From contig DAIPBO010000014.1 in the NCBI GenBank assembly GCA_036774405.1, positions 1-64,000 of the forward strand: DNA of 64,000 nt, in the 5' to 3' direction. A program made the translations under genes and the position numbers. Positions 17,039-25,826 of the stretch are shown in pieces (the stretch's first letter is position 1; each line of letters begins with the position of its first letter). This DNA is from JAAYDS01 sp012729155. GTDB lineage: Bacteria > Chloroflexota > Anaerolineae > UBA1429. Below the pieces are notes generated by a model that saw only the letters and a program-made list of their open reading frames with translations, was not told the DNA's origin and did not search any database.

Positions 17039-18040
17039 CTAGAGACGGCCGAGGATGTCAGCCCTCTTGGCGTCGTACTCTTCCTGGGTGATCAACCCGT
17101 TGTCGAGCAGTTGTTTGAGCGTCTGTAACGCCTGCACCGGATCTGCCGGCCCTGCAGCGGGCTGCGCCGCAGCCGGCGCCTGCTGTTGAGGCTGAGTAAA
17201 AGCGCCGGCAATGGCTTGTGCGGCCGCCATGCCGGTGGCCAGCCCCATTGACATCTGAGCCGTGTCGCCTACGGCACCACCGGGCTGCTGAGCCGCGTCT
17301 CCAACGGCCTGGGCCGCCTTGAACTTGACATAGGCGTCCATGTTGCCGATGGCGCCCATCGAGGCCGCTTCGTCGATGGCCTTGCTGGTCTCCTCTGTGG
17401 GGCTGACCGAGATGACGAACAATCGCTTGAGGTCGAGCCCGAGGGCGGCGAACTCGTCATGCAGCTTGATGCGCGTGGCCGCTGAGATCTCGTCGAACAT
17501 GGCCGGCAGGTCGAACAGCGACTTTATGTTTTCGCCGATCATGTCGGTGAGCCGGCTGATGATCATGCCGCGCAGGAACCCGACAATGTCCTGAGTGGCA
17601 TAGTAGCCGCGGGTGCCCACCACCTGGCCCACAAAGAGTTGGGGGTCGGCCACCGCCATACTAAAGGTGCCATGGGCGCGTAGGCGCACCATACGCAGCA
17701 CCTCGTCGCGCAGTGTGACCGGCTCGGGCGTGCCCCAGCGCTGATCGATAAAGTCGCGCATGTTGACAAAGTACACTTCGGCCGTAAAGGGCGTGTCACC
17801 GCTAAAGACGCGGCGTACCAGGTTCACCAGCAAGGGGATGTTTGCCGTGGTGATGGTGTGTCGGCCAGGGCCAAACGTGTCCAGCGCTTTGCCGTCTCTG
17901 AAAAAGACGGCCATTTGGCCCTCGCGAACGATCAACTGCGAGCCGATGCGAAAATCCCCGCTGCCCCGTTCGGGTATGCGGTGCACAATCTCGTTGGGTG
18001 CCGCATCGGGGTATTCAATGACATCGAGAATACGGGCCAT
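17039..18040 (-). CDS. SPFH/Band-7 domain protein with C-terminal SHOCT motif
   Basis: 333 residues. An SPFH (YdjI, virion-core-like) domain covers about residues 25-245: SQLIVREGQMAVFFRDGKAL, FGPGRHTITTANIPLL, then a helical part FDEISAATRIKLHDEFAALG. A Gly/Ala/Gln/Pro-rich linker (about 245-300) leads to a SHOCT-type end, LKQLLDNGLITQEEYDAKRA. The proteins of this family form membrane-associated oligomeric scaffolds, but no transmembrane helix is visible here. It follows a helical protein gene (18065-18583) by 24 nt in the same direction, probably co-transcribed. Specific role unknown. Confidence 0.88.
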   Translation of the reverse strand: MARILDVIEYPDAAPNEIVHRIPERGSGDFRIGSQLIVREGQMAVFFRDGKALDTFGPGRHTITTANIPLLVNLVRRVFSGDTPFTAEVYFVNMRDFIDQRWGTPEPVTLRDEVLRMVRLRAHGTFSMAVADPQLFVGQVVGTRGYYATQDIVGFLRGMIISRLTDMIGENIKSLFDLPAMFDEISAATRIKLHDEFAALGLDLKRLFVISVSPTEETSKAIDEAASMGAIGNMDAYVKFKAAQAVGDAAQQPGGAVGDTAQMSMGLATGMAAAQAIAGAFTQPQQQAPAAAQPAAGPADPVQALQTLKQLLDNGLITQEEYDAKRADILGRL

Positions 18041-18064
18041 GCGAGTGCCTCCTCTTGAATTCTG

Positions 18065-18583
18065 CTAGTCGAGCAGCACGTCTTGGCGGTGGCCAAAGGT
18101 GGTGTTGAGTTCGTCAGCAAGGCGGACGACGGCGTTGGCCTCCTGGCCGATCGGGCTGCCCTCGGCCAGCAGGCCCGACAGGCGGTCGAGCTCTGCGCCG
18201 ACGCGATCGACGCCATCGAGCATGGCGAGGTCAAAGTCGTACAGAGCGTCGAGCGTATCGTCGCTCACCTTGATAGCGTCGAAAAAGCCACTGTAGCCAT
18301 ACGAAGCCGTGCGCATGCGGTCGATGAGCAGCTGTAGCTTGAGAGCTGCCCGCTCTAGCACCATCATGCTCTTGAGGTCGCCCTGTTCAGTGAGGGCGAA
18401 CTGCAGGTCTCCCAGGCGTGTCAGCTGTTCGCGATAGCGGCCGGCTACCTGCATGCGCAAGAGCTTGTCTGCATCGCGGCGCAGCTCTTTCTGGCGATAG
18501 TCGCCATAGCCAGGGATCTTGTTGAGCAGTGACTCGAGTTTGCCCTGTGAGTCCTGCATCTTTGCGCTGAGATCATCAACCAT
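18065..18583 (-). CDS. Predicted all-helical cytoplasmic protein, partner of SPFH gene
   Basis: 172 residues not recognised as a named family. The sequence is almost entirely amphipathic helix: a basic, coiled-coil-prone segment (KIPGYGDYRQKELRRDADKL, about 22-41), a leucine-rich stretch (about 75-95), and a C-terminal helix. No signal peptide, membrane segment or Cys. It precedes the SPFH-SHOCT gene by 24 nt, so the two likely work together, perhaps as a scaffold-associated factor (inference). ATG 18583 has GGAGACGCACC upstream. Confidence 0.75.
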   Translation of the reverse strand: MVDDLSAKMQDSQGKLESLLNKIPGYGDYRQKELRRDADKLLRMQVAGRYREQLTRLGDLQFALTEQGDLKSMMVLERAALKLQLLIDRMRTASYGYSGFFDAIKVSDDTLDALYDFDLAMLDGVDRVGAELDRLSGLLAEGSPIGQEANAVVRLADELNTTFGHRQDVLLD

Positions 18584-18703
18584 GGTGCGTCTCCTTTGAC
18601 TGACATTCGAGGGAGCACTTCATACTGGAGTCTATACGCCCTGCTGCCACTCGAGTTGCGTCTATCGCATTTTAGCGCAATGCAGGGATGCTGTAAACGC
18701 GAT

Positions 18704-19381
18704 CTATGGCGTCGGCCGCCGGTTGCGCTCAGCGAAATCATTGCAGATGTCGGCCAGGGGGCACACCTCGCACTTGGGGCGCCGTGCCGCGCACACCTGA
18801 CGCCCATGACGGATCACATTGAGGTGGAAACTATAGTAGAGGTGGTGCGGCAGCAGCGCCTCCAAGAGCGCGTGAGACTCTTCGGCACTGTCATGCTGCT
18901 TCACGAGCCCCAGGCGCTGCGCCACACGGTGCACATGCGTATCGACCGGCATGGCCGGCTTGTGGAGCGAAAAGAGAAGCACGCACGCGGCCGTTTTGGG
19001 TCCCACCCCTGGCAGGGCCAGCAAATACTCGCGCGCCTGATCCACCGGCATCGGCGCCAACAGGGCGAGCGAAAGCTCGCCCTGTTCACGCGCCAGCTTT
19101 TGCAGGATGGCATGAATGCGTGGCGCCTTGACGTTGGCTAGCCCGCCTACCGTGATGGCCGCAGCGATTGCATCGGGCCCCGCAGCGAGCGCCTGCTCCC
19201 ACGTGGGAAAGCGCTCGACCAGCTGCTGAAAGGCACGCCCCGAGTTCAGGTCAGAGGTGTTCTGCGAGAGGATGGTCAAGATCAGCTCGTCAAGGGGGTC
19301 GCGCTGCTCCTTGATCTCTGGCTCTCCATAGGCACCAAGCAAGCGCTCGTAGACCAGCAGCGCCTTGGCAGATCGTTCCAT
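18704..19381 (-). CDS. nth: Endonuclease III (DNA glycosylase/AP lyase)
   Basis: 225 residues; removes oxidised pyrimidines in base excision repair. The helix-hairpin-helix LPGVGPKTAACV carries the catalytic Lys and VDTHVHR the catalytic Asp. The 4Fe-4S cluster ligands are at the C-terminus as C197-x6-C204-x2-C207-x5-C213. Length and order match the family exactly. It lies downstream of a DUF1858 gene but separated from it by a terminator hairpin (19402-19425), so it is probably transcribed from its own signal; none is clear. Confidence 0.96.
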   Translation of the reverse strand: MERSAKALLVYERLLGAYGEPEIKEQRDPLDELILTILSQNTSDLNSGRAFQQLVERFPTWEQALAAGPDAIAAAITVGGLANVKAPRIHAILQKLAREQGELSLALLAPMPVDQAREYLLALPGVGPKTAACVLLFSLHKPAMPVDTHVHRVAQRLGLVKQHDSAEESHALLEALLPHHLYYSFHLNVIRHGRQVCAARRPKCEVCPLADICNDFAERNRRPTP

Positions 19382-19401
19382 GCCCCCTCCACGAAATGAG
19401 A

Positions 19402-19425
19402 ACGGGCTGACGTGCGTCAGCCCGT
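19402..19425 (-). terminator. Intrinsic terminator after the DUF1858 gene
   Basis: Perfect 11-bp inverted repeat with a 2-nt loop (19402-19412 and 19415-19425), 20 nt past the stop codon, followed on the minus strand by TCTCATTTCG. Confidence 0.7.
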
Positions 19426-19444
19426 GTACTCTGGCTTTGAGCGC

Positions 19445-19654
19445 CTAGTTCTGCTCGACGGGCGCTAAAGCGGCGTTCAGATCCTTAACCAGGGCGTCTA
19501 CATCGATGCCATGGGCCAGGGCGCCCTGCTCCAACGACTCGAAGCGGGCGGCCGCGCAACCCACGCACATCAGCCCGTGATTGAGAAACACTCGCACGGT
19601 TTCGGGATGGTTCTGAACGATGGTGCCAATAGACATCTCTTTGGTGATTGTCAT
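19445..19654 (-). CDS. DUF1858-domain protein (hybrid-cluster-associated redox disulfide domain)
   Basis: 69 residues with the single motif GLMCVGCAAARFESLEQGA; the CxxC pair is the hallmark of this small domain. The first half, MTITKEMSIGTIVQNHPETV, matches the domain's usual start. The frame runs up to 19684, but ATG 19654 follows GGGAG at eight bases and gives the standard domain length. The function is not established; a redox or metal-handling role is inferred from the CxxC pair. It is monocistronic, with a weak promoter (TTGCGT-N17-TATACT, -10 at 19721-19726 on the minus strand). Confidence 0.88.
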   Translation of the reverse strand: MTITKEMSIGTIVQNHPETVRVFLNHGLMCVGCAAARFESLEQGALAHGIDVDALVKDLNAALAPVEQN

Positions 19655-20095
19655 GCGTATGACTCCCTGATAATCTCTGACCAAAGGTCAGCCTGTACGA
19701 TGCTGCTCGATGGCCCCAATAGTATACAGCACTCCTCAACAATACGCAAGCAAGAGACCAAGCTGGTCTCTTAGGAAACCATGGCCAGGCGCGCCTCCTC
19801 TCGCGAGTCTGCTCGGACGGTACGGGCTCAAAGGCAACGACTGCTGGCAGGCCTGTGCAAGAAAGGGCGCAAGAGTATGATCCAGAGACTGTTTGAGGCG
19901 TTGACCATTGACCTGGCGGTGACACGCCTACAGAGAGAATGCACTTGGCATGCACCCTCCCTGCCATCTCATTGGCTGGTTGCAGGTAACCTGATCAAAC
20001 GAATGAGCAAGCAACTGCAATAGCGCCCGCACACTTGAGTGCAGACTGTTGTCCTGACTGCCGCGCGTCATTATAATGTCGCTGCTGGAGGGGCC
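19655..20095. other. Intergenic region with a hairpin and two divergent promoters
   Basis: About 440 bases between divergent genes. It holds the weak promoter for the DUF1858 gene, a perfect 9-bp hairpin with 3-nt loop (19752-19760 / 19764-19772), and the glycosyltransferase promoter (20049-20077). An 80-codon frame (19781-20023, plus strand) has no recognisable domain and only a weak ribosome site; I do not count it as a gene. Confidence 0.5.
20049..20077 (+). promoter_or_regulatory. sigma70-type promoter of the glycosyltransferase cluster
   Basis: TTGTCC (20049-20054), 17-nt spacer, perfect TATAAT (20072-20077), 18 nt before ATG 20096, so the leader is very short but retains TGGAGGGG. Confidence 0.6.
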
Positions 20096-21088
20096 ATGGC
20101 ACGCGTATCGGTCATTGCCACAGTGCTAAACGAGGCCGACGCTATCATCGAGCTGTTGCACTCGTTGGCGGCGCAGACGCGGCCGCCCGACGAGATCGTC
20201 ATCGTCGATGGCGGCTCGTCCGATGGCACCCTCAAAGCCCTGCAACGCTTTGCTCAAGAGGCCGATTTGTCGGTGCAGGTGCTCTCGGCGCCAGGGGCCA
20301 ACATCTCGCGAGGGCGAAACCTCGCCATCGCGGCTGCCACTGGCGAGGTGATCGCCTCGGTAGATGCCGGTGTGCGCCTCGAGCCCGACTGGCTGGCCGA
20401 GCTGGTAGGGCCTTTCGAGGCCGATCTGCCGCCTGACGTGGTGAGCGGCTTTTTCCAGTCCGCTCCGCGCAGCCTGTTCGAACGGGCGCTGGGGGCTATC
20501 ACCCTGCCGCGCCTCGACGAAATCGACCCGCAGCGCTTTGAGCCCTCGTCGCGATCGGTGGCGTATCGCAAGGCGGCCTGGCAGGCGGTTGGCGGTTATC
20601 CCGAGTGGCTCGACTATTGCGAGGACCTGGTGTTCGACTTTGGCCTGCGTGATGCGGGGTATCGTTTCACGTTCGCGCCGCGGGCACTGGTGCACTTTAG
20701 GCCTCGGCAGTCGTGGCGCGCCTACCTTAAACAGTACTATCGCTATGCGCGCGGCGATGGCAAGGCCAACCTCTATCTGTTCAGACACCTGGCGCGCTAT
20801 GGCGCCTACTTGGTGGCACTGCCGCTGCTGATCGCGCTGGCCATTTGGGCCAGCCCCTGGTGGTGGCTGGGAGCGTTGGCCGCTATCGGCCTGCTCTTGC
20901 GCACACCATTGCGACGCCTCTGGCCGACGATTCAGGGGATATCTTGGCCTGAACGGCTCTGTGCCCTGGCCTGGGCGCCCGCCATCCGTATCGGCGGCGA
21001 CCTGGCCAAGATGGTCGGCTATCCCGTGGGCGTGGTGTGGCGCTGGCGCCATGCGCCCAGCACGCCCTGGCCTCGCCGCTGGCGCTAG
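20096..21088 (+). CDS. Family-2 glycosyltransferase with C-terminal membrane segments
   Basis: 330 residues. GT-A fold: VSVIATVLNEADAI at the start, IVIVDGGSSDGT, then ASVDAGVRLEPDWL (DxD-like) near residue 92, and a C-terminal hydrophobic part (about 240-275) that should anchor it in the membrane. GT2 enzymes transfer a sugar from a nucleotide donor. The frame opens at 20039, but ATG 20096 with TGGAGGGG just upstream starts precisely at the domain. First of three genes for cell-surface polysaccharide or glycolipid assembly. Acceptor unknown. Confidence 0.88.
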   Translation: MARVSVIATVLNEADAIIELLHSLAAQTRPPDEIVIVDGGSSDGTLKALQRFAQEADLSVQVLSAPGANISRGRNLAIAAATGEVIASVDAGVRLEPDWLAELVGPFEADLPPDVVSGFFQSAPRSLFERALGAITLPRLDEIDPQRFEPSSRSVAYRKAAWQAVGGYPEWLDYCEDLVFDFGLRDAGYRFTFAPRALVHFRPRQSWRAYLKQYYRYARGDGKANLYLFRHLARYGAYLVALPLLIALAIWASPWWWLGALAAIGLLLRTPLRRLWPTIQGISWPERLCALAWAPAIRIGGDLAKMVGYPVGVVWRWRHAPSTPWPRRWR

Positions 21089-21149
21089 CGAGGAACTGGC
21101 TAGCGTGTGCCGACGTCCTGAGGACGAACCTGCCGTATCTGGAGTGACC

Positions 21150-22073
21150 ATGACCGATCTCGGCATCGTGATCGTCAACTATAACACGCGCGATGACCTG
21201 GGCAACTGCCTGGCGTCTTTGCGGGCGTCGACGCAGCGCTACACAAGGCGCGTGCTGGTGATCGATAACGCCTCGAACGACGGCAGCGCAGAGCTGGTGC
21301 GCACCTCCTTTGTAGATGTGGCCGAGATCATCGAGACGGGCGTCAACGGCGGTTATGCCTACGCCAATAACATCGGCATGCGCGCCCTGGGGTTAGCTCA
21401 GGGGCAGCCGCCGGCAGAACTGCCCCGTTACGTGTTGCTGCTAAACCCCGACACCGTATTGCCACCCGATGCCCTCGATGCAGTGGTGGCCTTTATGGAC
21501 GCCCATGGAGATATCGGCGTGCTCGGCCCCAAGCTGGTGAGACAAGATGGCTCGCTCGATCTGGCCTGTCGACGCAGCTTTCCCACGCCCACAGTGTCGT
21601 TCTATCGGCTGTCGGGGCTGTCGCGGCTCTTTCCGCGCAGCCGCGTTTTTGGGCGCTACAACCTCACTTTCCTCGATCCTGATGAGCAGGCCGATGTGGA
21701 TAGCGTGGTGGGCGCCTTTATGCTGATGCGCACTGTCGCTCTCCAGGCGGCAGGCCTGCTCGATGAGGCCTTTTTTATGTACGGCGAGGATCTCGACCTC
21801 TGTTACCGGATCAAAGAACTGGACTGGCGCGTGGTATACTATCCGCAGGTGACGGTGCTGCATCTCAAGGGGGCTTCCAGCCGTAAGAACGCCGTTCGGG
21901 CGACGCGCGCCTTTTACGAGGCGATGAAGATCTTTCACGACAAGCACTATCGCGCCCAATCGCCCGCCTGGGTCAACCTGGCTGTGGATGCAGGCGTGGT
22001 ACTGATGCGCTGGGCGGCCGAGCTGCGGAACCGTCTGCGCCCGAAAGGCATCCGGCGCGTGGCTTCAGCATAG
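21150..22073 (+). CDS. Family-2 glycosyltransferase, rhamnosyltransferase-like
   Basis: 307 residues of the WcaA/RfbF-type GT2 group: LGIVIVNYNTRDDLGNCL, VIDNASNDGSAELV, GVNGGYAYANNIGMRA, LLLNPDTVLPPDAL (the DxD-equivalent) and FFMYGEDLDLCYRI in the acceptor half, in order. No long membrane segment. ATG 21150 lies after GGAG; 62 nt separate it from the previous glycosyltransferase and 10 nt from the initiating transferase, so the three genes form an operon. Donor sugar is not readable from sequence. Confidence 0.9.
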   Translation: MTDLGIVIVNYNTRDDLGNCLASLRASTQRYTRRVLVIDNASNDGSAELVRTSFVDVAEIIETGVNGGYAYANNIGMRALGLAQGQPPAELPRYVLLLNPDTVLPPDALDAVVAFMDAHGDIGVLGPKLVRQDGSLDLACRRSFPTPTVSFYRLSGLSRLFPRSRVFGRYNLTFLDPDEQADVDSVVGAFMLMRTVALQAAGLLDEAFFMYGEDLDLCYRIKELDWRVVYYPQVTVLHLKGASSRKNAVRATRAFYEAMKIFHDKHYRAQSPAWVNLAVDAGVVLMRWAAELRNRLRPKGIRRVASA

Positions 22074-22083
22074 ACGTGGAGAG

Positions 22084-23481
22084 ATGAGAGAAAGACGGCT
22101 AGACGTCTGGATGCGGTTTGTGACCATCACGATCGATATCGTGATGGCCTGCTTGGCGTTCTACTTTTCCTATCGGTTGCGCAACACCCTGCCCATCCCC
22201 ACCGCGCTGCGCCTGGGGCCCTTTATCGACTATGTGCCGCAGATGGTCATCTTTGTGATCAGCCTGCTGGGCACCTTTTTCTTTTACCGGCTCTATCACG
22301 TGCACCGTGGCGGGTCGCGCGTCGACTTGCTGGTGCGGCTCCTATCGGCCACCTCTATCACAGCCTTGGTGGCCACAGCGCTCAGCTTTATGGTGTCGCG
22401 GCCCGATCAGGACCTGACCCGTGGGCTGGTGGTCTACAACTGGGCGCTATCGATCATTCTGATCGCCATCGGCCGTGCTATCACCGGCTGGGTTGGCAAC
22501 CTGCTGCACCGTCGCCAGCCCGAGCGGCTGCTGGTGGTAGGCACTGGCGATGTAGCGCAGATGGTGCTGCAAAAGACGCAGCAAGTGCGCCTGGGCTATC
22601 GGGTGATCGGCTTTGTCGATGGCGACAGCCCCGCCACCGAGATCGCCGGGGTGCCGGTGCTTGGCGGCCGTTCCGAGCTGGGTCGCATCGTGCGCGAGCA
22701 CCAGGTCGAAGAGGTCATTATCGCCCTGACACAGGCCACCCATGACGAGATGCTCGACATGATCTCAGCCTGTGAGGCCGAGCGTGCCTCGGTGCGCATC
22801 TTCCCTGACCTGTTTCAGATCATCGCTTCAGAGCTGGCCATCAGCGACCTGGACGGCCTGCCACTGCTGCAGGTGCGTAACATCGCGCTGCGTGGCTGGA
22901 AGGCCACAGCCAAACGCGCGATGGATGTGGTGGGCAGCAGCCTGGCGCTGTTGCTGCTATCGCCGTTGATGATGCTGATCGCGCTGGTCATTCGCATCGA
23001 ATCCAAAGGGCCGACGTTCTACGCGCAGACGCGGGTGGGCCTCGACGGCAAGCCCTTCCCTTGCCTCAAGTTCCGCTCGATGCGCGTCGATGCCGAGGCT
23101 GAGACGGGCCCCGTGTGGGCCACTCAAGACGATCCACGCAGGACACGGGTAGGCGAGTTTCTGCGGCGCACGTCGCTTGACGAGTTGCCCCAGTTCATCA
23201 ACGTGCTGTTGGGAGAGATGAGCCTGGTGGGGCCGCGCCCCGAACGGCCGGTGTTTGTCGACCAGTTCAGAGCGGTAGTGCCGCGCTACATGGAGCGCCA
23301 TAAGGAAAAAGCTGGCATCACCGGCTGGGCGCAGGTCAACGGTTTGCGCGGCGACACCTCGATCGTCGAGCGCACCAAATACGATCTCTACTATATCGAG
23401 AACTGGTCGCTCTTTTTCGACCTCAAGATCATTGCGCGTACGGTGCTCAACCTCTTGCGTGGCGATCGCAACGCCTACTAG
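22084..23481 (+). CDS. Exopolysaccharide initiating polyprenyl-phosphate sugar-1-phosphate transferase (WbaP/WcaJ type)
   Basis: 465 residues. Four or five N-terminal transmembrane helices (to about 135), a cytoplasmic Rossmann-like domain (LLVVGTGDVAQMVLQKTQQV onward, about 150-270), one more hydrophobic segment (SLALLLLSPLMMLIALVIRI), and the catalytic bacterial sugar transferase domain with KFRSMRVDAE, RRTSLDELPQFINVLLGEMS, LVGPRPERP and GITGWAQVNGLRGDT. The enzyme loads the first sugar-phosphate onto undecaprenyl phosphate at the inner face of the membrane. Last gene of the glycosyltransferase operon; stops 12 nt before a convergent gene. Confidence 0.94.
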   Translation: MRERRLDVWMRFVTITIDIVMACLAFYFSYRLRNTLPIPTALRLGPFIDYVPQMVIFVISLLGTFFFYRLYHVHRGGSRVDLLVRLLSATSITALVATALSFMVSRPDQDLTRGLVVYNWALSIILIAIGRAITGWVGNLLHRRQPERLLVVGTGDVAQMVLQKTQQVRLGYRVIGFVDGDSPATEIAGVPVLGGRSELGRIVREHQVEEVIIALTQATHDEMLDMISACEAERASVRIFPDLFQIIASELAISDLDGLPLLQVRNIALRGWKATAKRAMDVVGSSLALLLLSPLMMLIALVIRIESKGPTFYAQTRVGLDGKPFPCLKFRSMRVDAEAETGPVWATQDDPRRTRVGEFLRRTSLDELPQFINVLLGEMSLVGPRPERPVFVDQFRAVVPRYMERHKEKAGITGWAQVNGLRGDTSIVERTKYDLYYIENWSLFFDLKIIARTVLNLLRGDRNAY

Positions 23482-23493
23482 ACGAGGCCTCTG

Positions 23494-24459
23494 CTAGGGC
23501 GCACCCTCACTCGGCTCGAGCCACAGCAGCCAGCGATTCATGACCGGATCTTCAGCCACACGCAGATCGAGCCGTATGCGCTCCCAAGCATAGTCGGTCA
23601 GTTGGCCTGCGCCACCAAAGTGCAGCTCGGCCTGCCCCACGAACTGCCCGGCCACGCCCTCACTGTAACGGTCGGCATGAACGAGCAGCGTTTTGTCGCG
23701 GCCCAAACGGATCGGCTCGGCCAGCAGATGGTTGCCCCCCACCACGATGATATCGATGCCCCTGACCTGCAGCGCGATCTGTCGGTCGGCATTCTGCCCG
23801 GCGTGTGAGAGCACGATGATGATGTCGGCCTCTTGCCGCAACCGGCGAACGTAATGGCGCGCCGTACGCAGTGGGTCGGTGATCTTCCAACCCGGCACAT
23901 CGCGGGCATCTGTGAGGCCCAACACGGCGATGCGCTGCTCGCCCATCTCGAAGAGGGCATATGGGGCGGCGGCCAGACGGTTGCTGTTTGCGGAGTAGGC
24001 GTTGGCCGAGAGCAGCGCGAACTGCGCAGCGTCCTGAACCCGGGCGACGCCCTCTGGGCCGAGGGTGGTCAGGTCCTCCGAGCCAAGGGCGACCGCGTCA
24101 TAGCCCATGCGGTCGAGGGCCTCGGCGGCCACCTGACCGGGTAGATAGCCGGGGCGCCTGCTGCTGTCGAGCAGTGCATGGCCGGCATCTAGCACCAGCG
24201 TGTGCTCGGCGCTAACCCGCGCCACCTGAAGCGCCGTGGCCCGCCGGGCCACGCCCCCCACTGGATCGGTTCAACCGCAGGGCTCAACCAGGCCCATCGT
24301 GTCGTTGGTATGCAGCAGCAAGAGCCGTAGAGACCCATCCTGCGCTGGCTCGGGTCTGACTGTGCAGGCCGTCGCCAGCAGGAATAGCGCGGCGCTTAAC
24401 AGGCGCCGCGCTACGCAACAAGGGCTAGCGGCTCGCCGCCAGCACTTGGGCAAAAGCAT
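23494..24459 (-). CDS. Lipoprotein metallophosphatase/5'-nucleotidase-like protein, candidate selenoprotein (Sec63)
   Basis: Read through one in-frame TGA (24271-24273), the frame gives 321 residues. The start ATG 24459 lies inside the end of the upstream gene but follows GGAGG at six bases. A signal sequence with lipobox LLATAC precedes LRLLLLHTNDTMGLVEPCG, then the TGA (residue 63), then TDPVGGVARRATALQ. The TND motif, GSEDLTTLG, IIVLSHAGQNAD and VVGGNHLL fit the UshA/5'-nucleotidase metallophosphatase superfamily. TGA makes the motif Cys-Gly-Sec where relatives, as I recall them, have CGC before GGLARR. A hairpin at 24235-24253 could be the SECIS. Without read-through the product would be a 62-residue signal fragment and a start-less enzyme. 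Confidence 0.75.
24235..24253 (-). promoter_or_regulatory. Candidate bacterial SECIS hairpin of the metallophosphatase gene
   Basis: Minus strand: perfect 8-bp stem CGTGGCCC / GGGCCACG with apical loop GGC. The loop begins 26 nt after the UGA at 24271-24273. Spacing, stem length and a G at the loop start agree with the bacterial SECIS pattern. Confidence 0.6.
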
Positions 24460-25810
24460 CCATGGCCTCCAGAGTGCGCTCGAGATGCGCTGCGCTGTGC
24501 GCTAGAGAGACCGCGCCCAGGCCGTGGACCACGTTCACGCCGTTCACCAGCATGGCGAGTTTTAGCACCTGCTCGCGCAAGGTATGGTCGCAACAGGTCG
24601 GGTCGGTCAGGTCATCCGCGCAGGTGGCCACCAGATCGTCGCGTAACGGGAAGTAGATGCTGGCCAACGATCCACCAGGGAAGGCGTCGTTGCCCCAGCC
24701 GCCGCAGCGCGCCACCACGCCCCGGTCGGCAAACACACGCTCGATGCCAGCACGCAGTGTCTCGCCCTTGGCCGCGAGCGAGGGGTAGATCTCATCTTCG
24801 TGGGCCAGCAGATGGTCCAACGCAGCCTGGCCTGCCGCCAGCGAAAGGGGATGTGCGCTGTAGGTGCCGCCACTGAACCAGACTCGTGGCTCAGCGGCCT
24901 CGCTGCATAGCGCCATCACGTCGGCACGGCCCACCACTGCCGCCACGGGCATGCCCCCACCGATGACCTTGCCAAAGGTAGACAGGTCTGGCGTGATGCC
25001 ATACAACCGCTGCGCGCCGCCGGCGCAGAATCGAAAACCGGTGATCACTTCGTCGAGAATCAACAGGGCGCCATAGCGCGCGGTCAGCTCGCGAGCCGCC
25101 TGCATGTACTCGCCGGTGGCGGGTACAAAGCCGCCATTGCCGGGGCAGGGCTCGCAGATAAAGCAGGCGATCTCGTCGCCATGGGCTGCAAAGAGGTCGC
25201 TCAGCGCCTGGGCGTCGTTAAAGCGCGTCACCAAAGTGTCGTGGTCGGCGCCGCCGCTGACGCCCGCCGAGTCGACCCGATCAAAACCGCTCGCTGTGCG
25301 CGCCACGCCCTTGAGGGCCAGAGGATTGGCGCCATGCCAGCCGCCACCAACCTTGACGACCACGGTACGACGGGTGAACGCCCGTGCCAGCATCATGGCA
25401 TACATGGTGGCGAGCGTGCCAGAGGTAGTCAGGCGGACACTCTCGGCGCCAGTGGCCCCTGCCAGCGTCTCGGCATAGCGCGTCTGACGCTCTTCAAGAT
25501 GGCCGGTCTGCAGACCCTCACCAGCCTGCAAGAGTGCGATCATGGGCTCGCGTATGGGCGCAGAGTTGTGGCCGAGCACGTTGGCATAATGCCCCTGCCA
25601 ATAATCCACCAGCTCGTGACCATCCAGGGTGTCGATGGTGGCGCCGTGGTTGGCCGTCACGCGAAAGGGAAAGGGCGAGAATAGGCGTGCGCCATGGCTG
25701 ACGCCGTCGATCAGCACCTGCCTGGCCTGCTTGTGGGCCTCGGCAGAGCGGCTGAAGCGCTCGCGATAGGCCTCGGTGTATTCGCTCAATAACCTTCTGG
25801 TATCGTACAT
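24425..25810 (-). CDS. Class-III PLP aminotransferase/aminomutase, GSA-aminomutase-like
   Basis: 461 residues resembling glutamate-1-semialdehyde aminomutase. TIDTLDGHELVDYWQGHYAN, TTSGTLATMYAMMLARAFT, ALLILDEVITGFRF (PLP-contacting Asp) and STFGKVIGGGMPVAAV (Schiff-base Lys) are clear. No other tetrapyrrole gene is nearby and it is longer than HemL (about 430), so a true HemL role is doubtful; a related omega- or beta-transaminase is likelier. The frame opens at 25852, but ATG 25810 with AAGGAAGG upstream is the better start. Its 3' end overlaps the start of the metallophosphatase gene by 35 nt; the NatAB-like exporter genes precede it. Confidence 0.85.
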   Translation of the reverse strand: MYDTRRLLSEYTEAYRERFSRSAEAHKQARQVLIDGVSHGARLFSPFPFRVTANHGATIDTLDGHELVDYWQGHYANVLGHNSAPIREPMIALLQAGEGLQTGHLEERQTRYAETLAGATGAESVRLTTSGTLATMYAMMLARAFTRRTVVVKVGGGWHGANPLALKGVARTASGFDRVDSAGVSGGADHDTLVTRFNDAQALSDLFAAHGDEIACFICEPCPGNGGFVPATGEYMQAARELTARYGALLILDEVITGFRFCAGGAQRLYGITPDLSTFGKVIGGGMPVAAVVGRADVMALCSEAAEPRVWFSGGTYSAHPLSLAAGQAALDHLLAHEDEIYPSLAAKGETLRAGIERVFADRGVVARCGGWGNDAFPGGSLASIYFPLRDDLVATCADDLTDPTCCDHTLREQVLKLAMLVNGVNVVHGLGAVSLAHSAAHLERTLEAMDAFAQVLAASR

Positions 25811-25826
25811 CTTGCCTTCCTTCAGG

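Noticed and set aside
19781..20023. 80-codon plus-strand frame in the intergenic region before the glycosyltransferases
   Set aside because: No recognisable domain, weak ribosome site, and an Arg-rich composition expected from GC-rich noncoding DNA.
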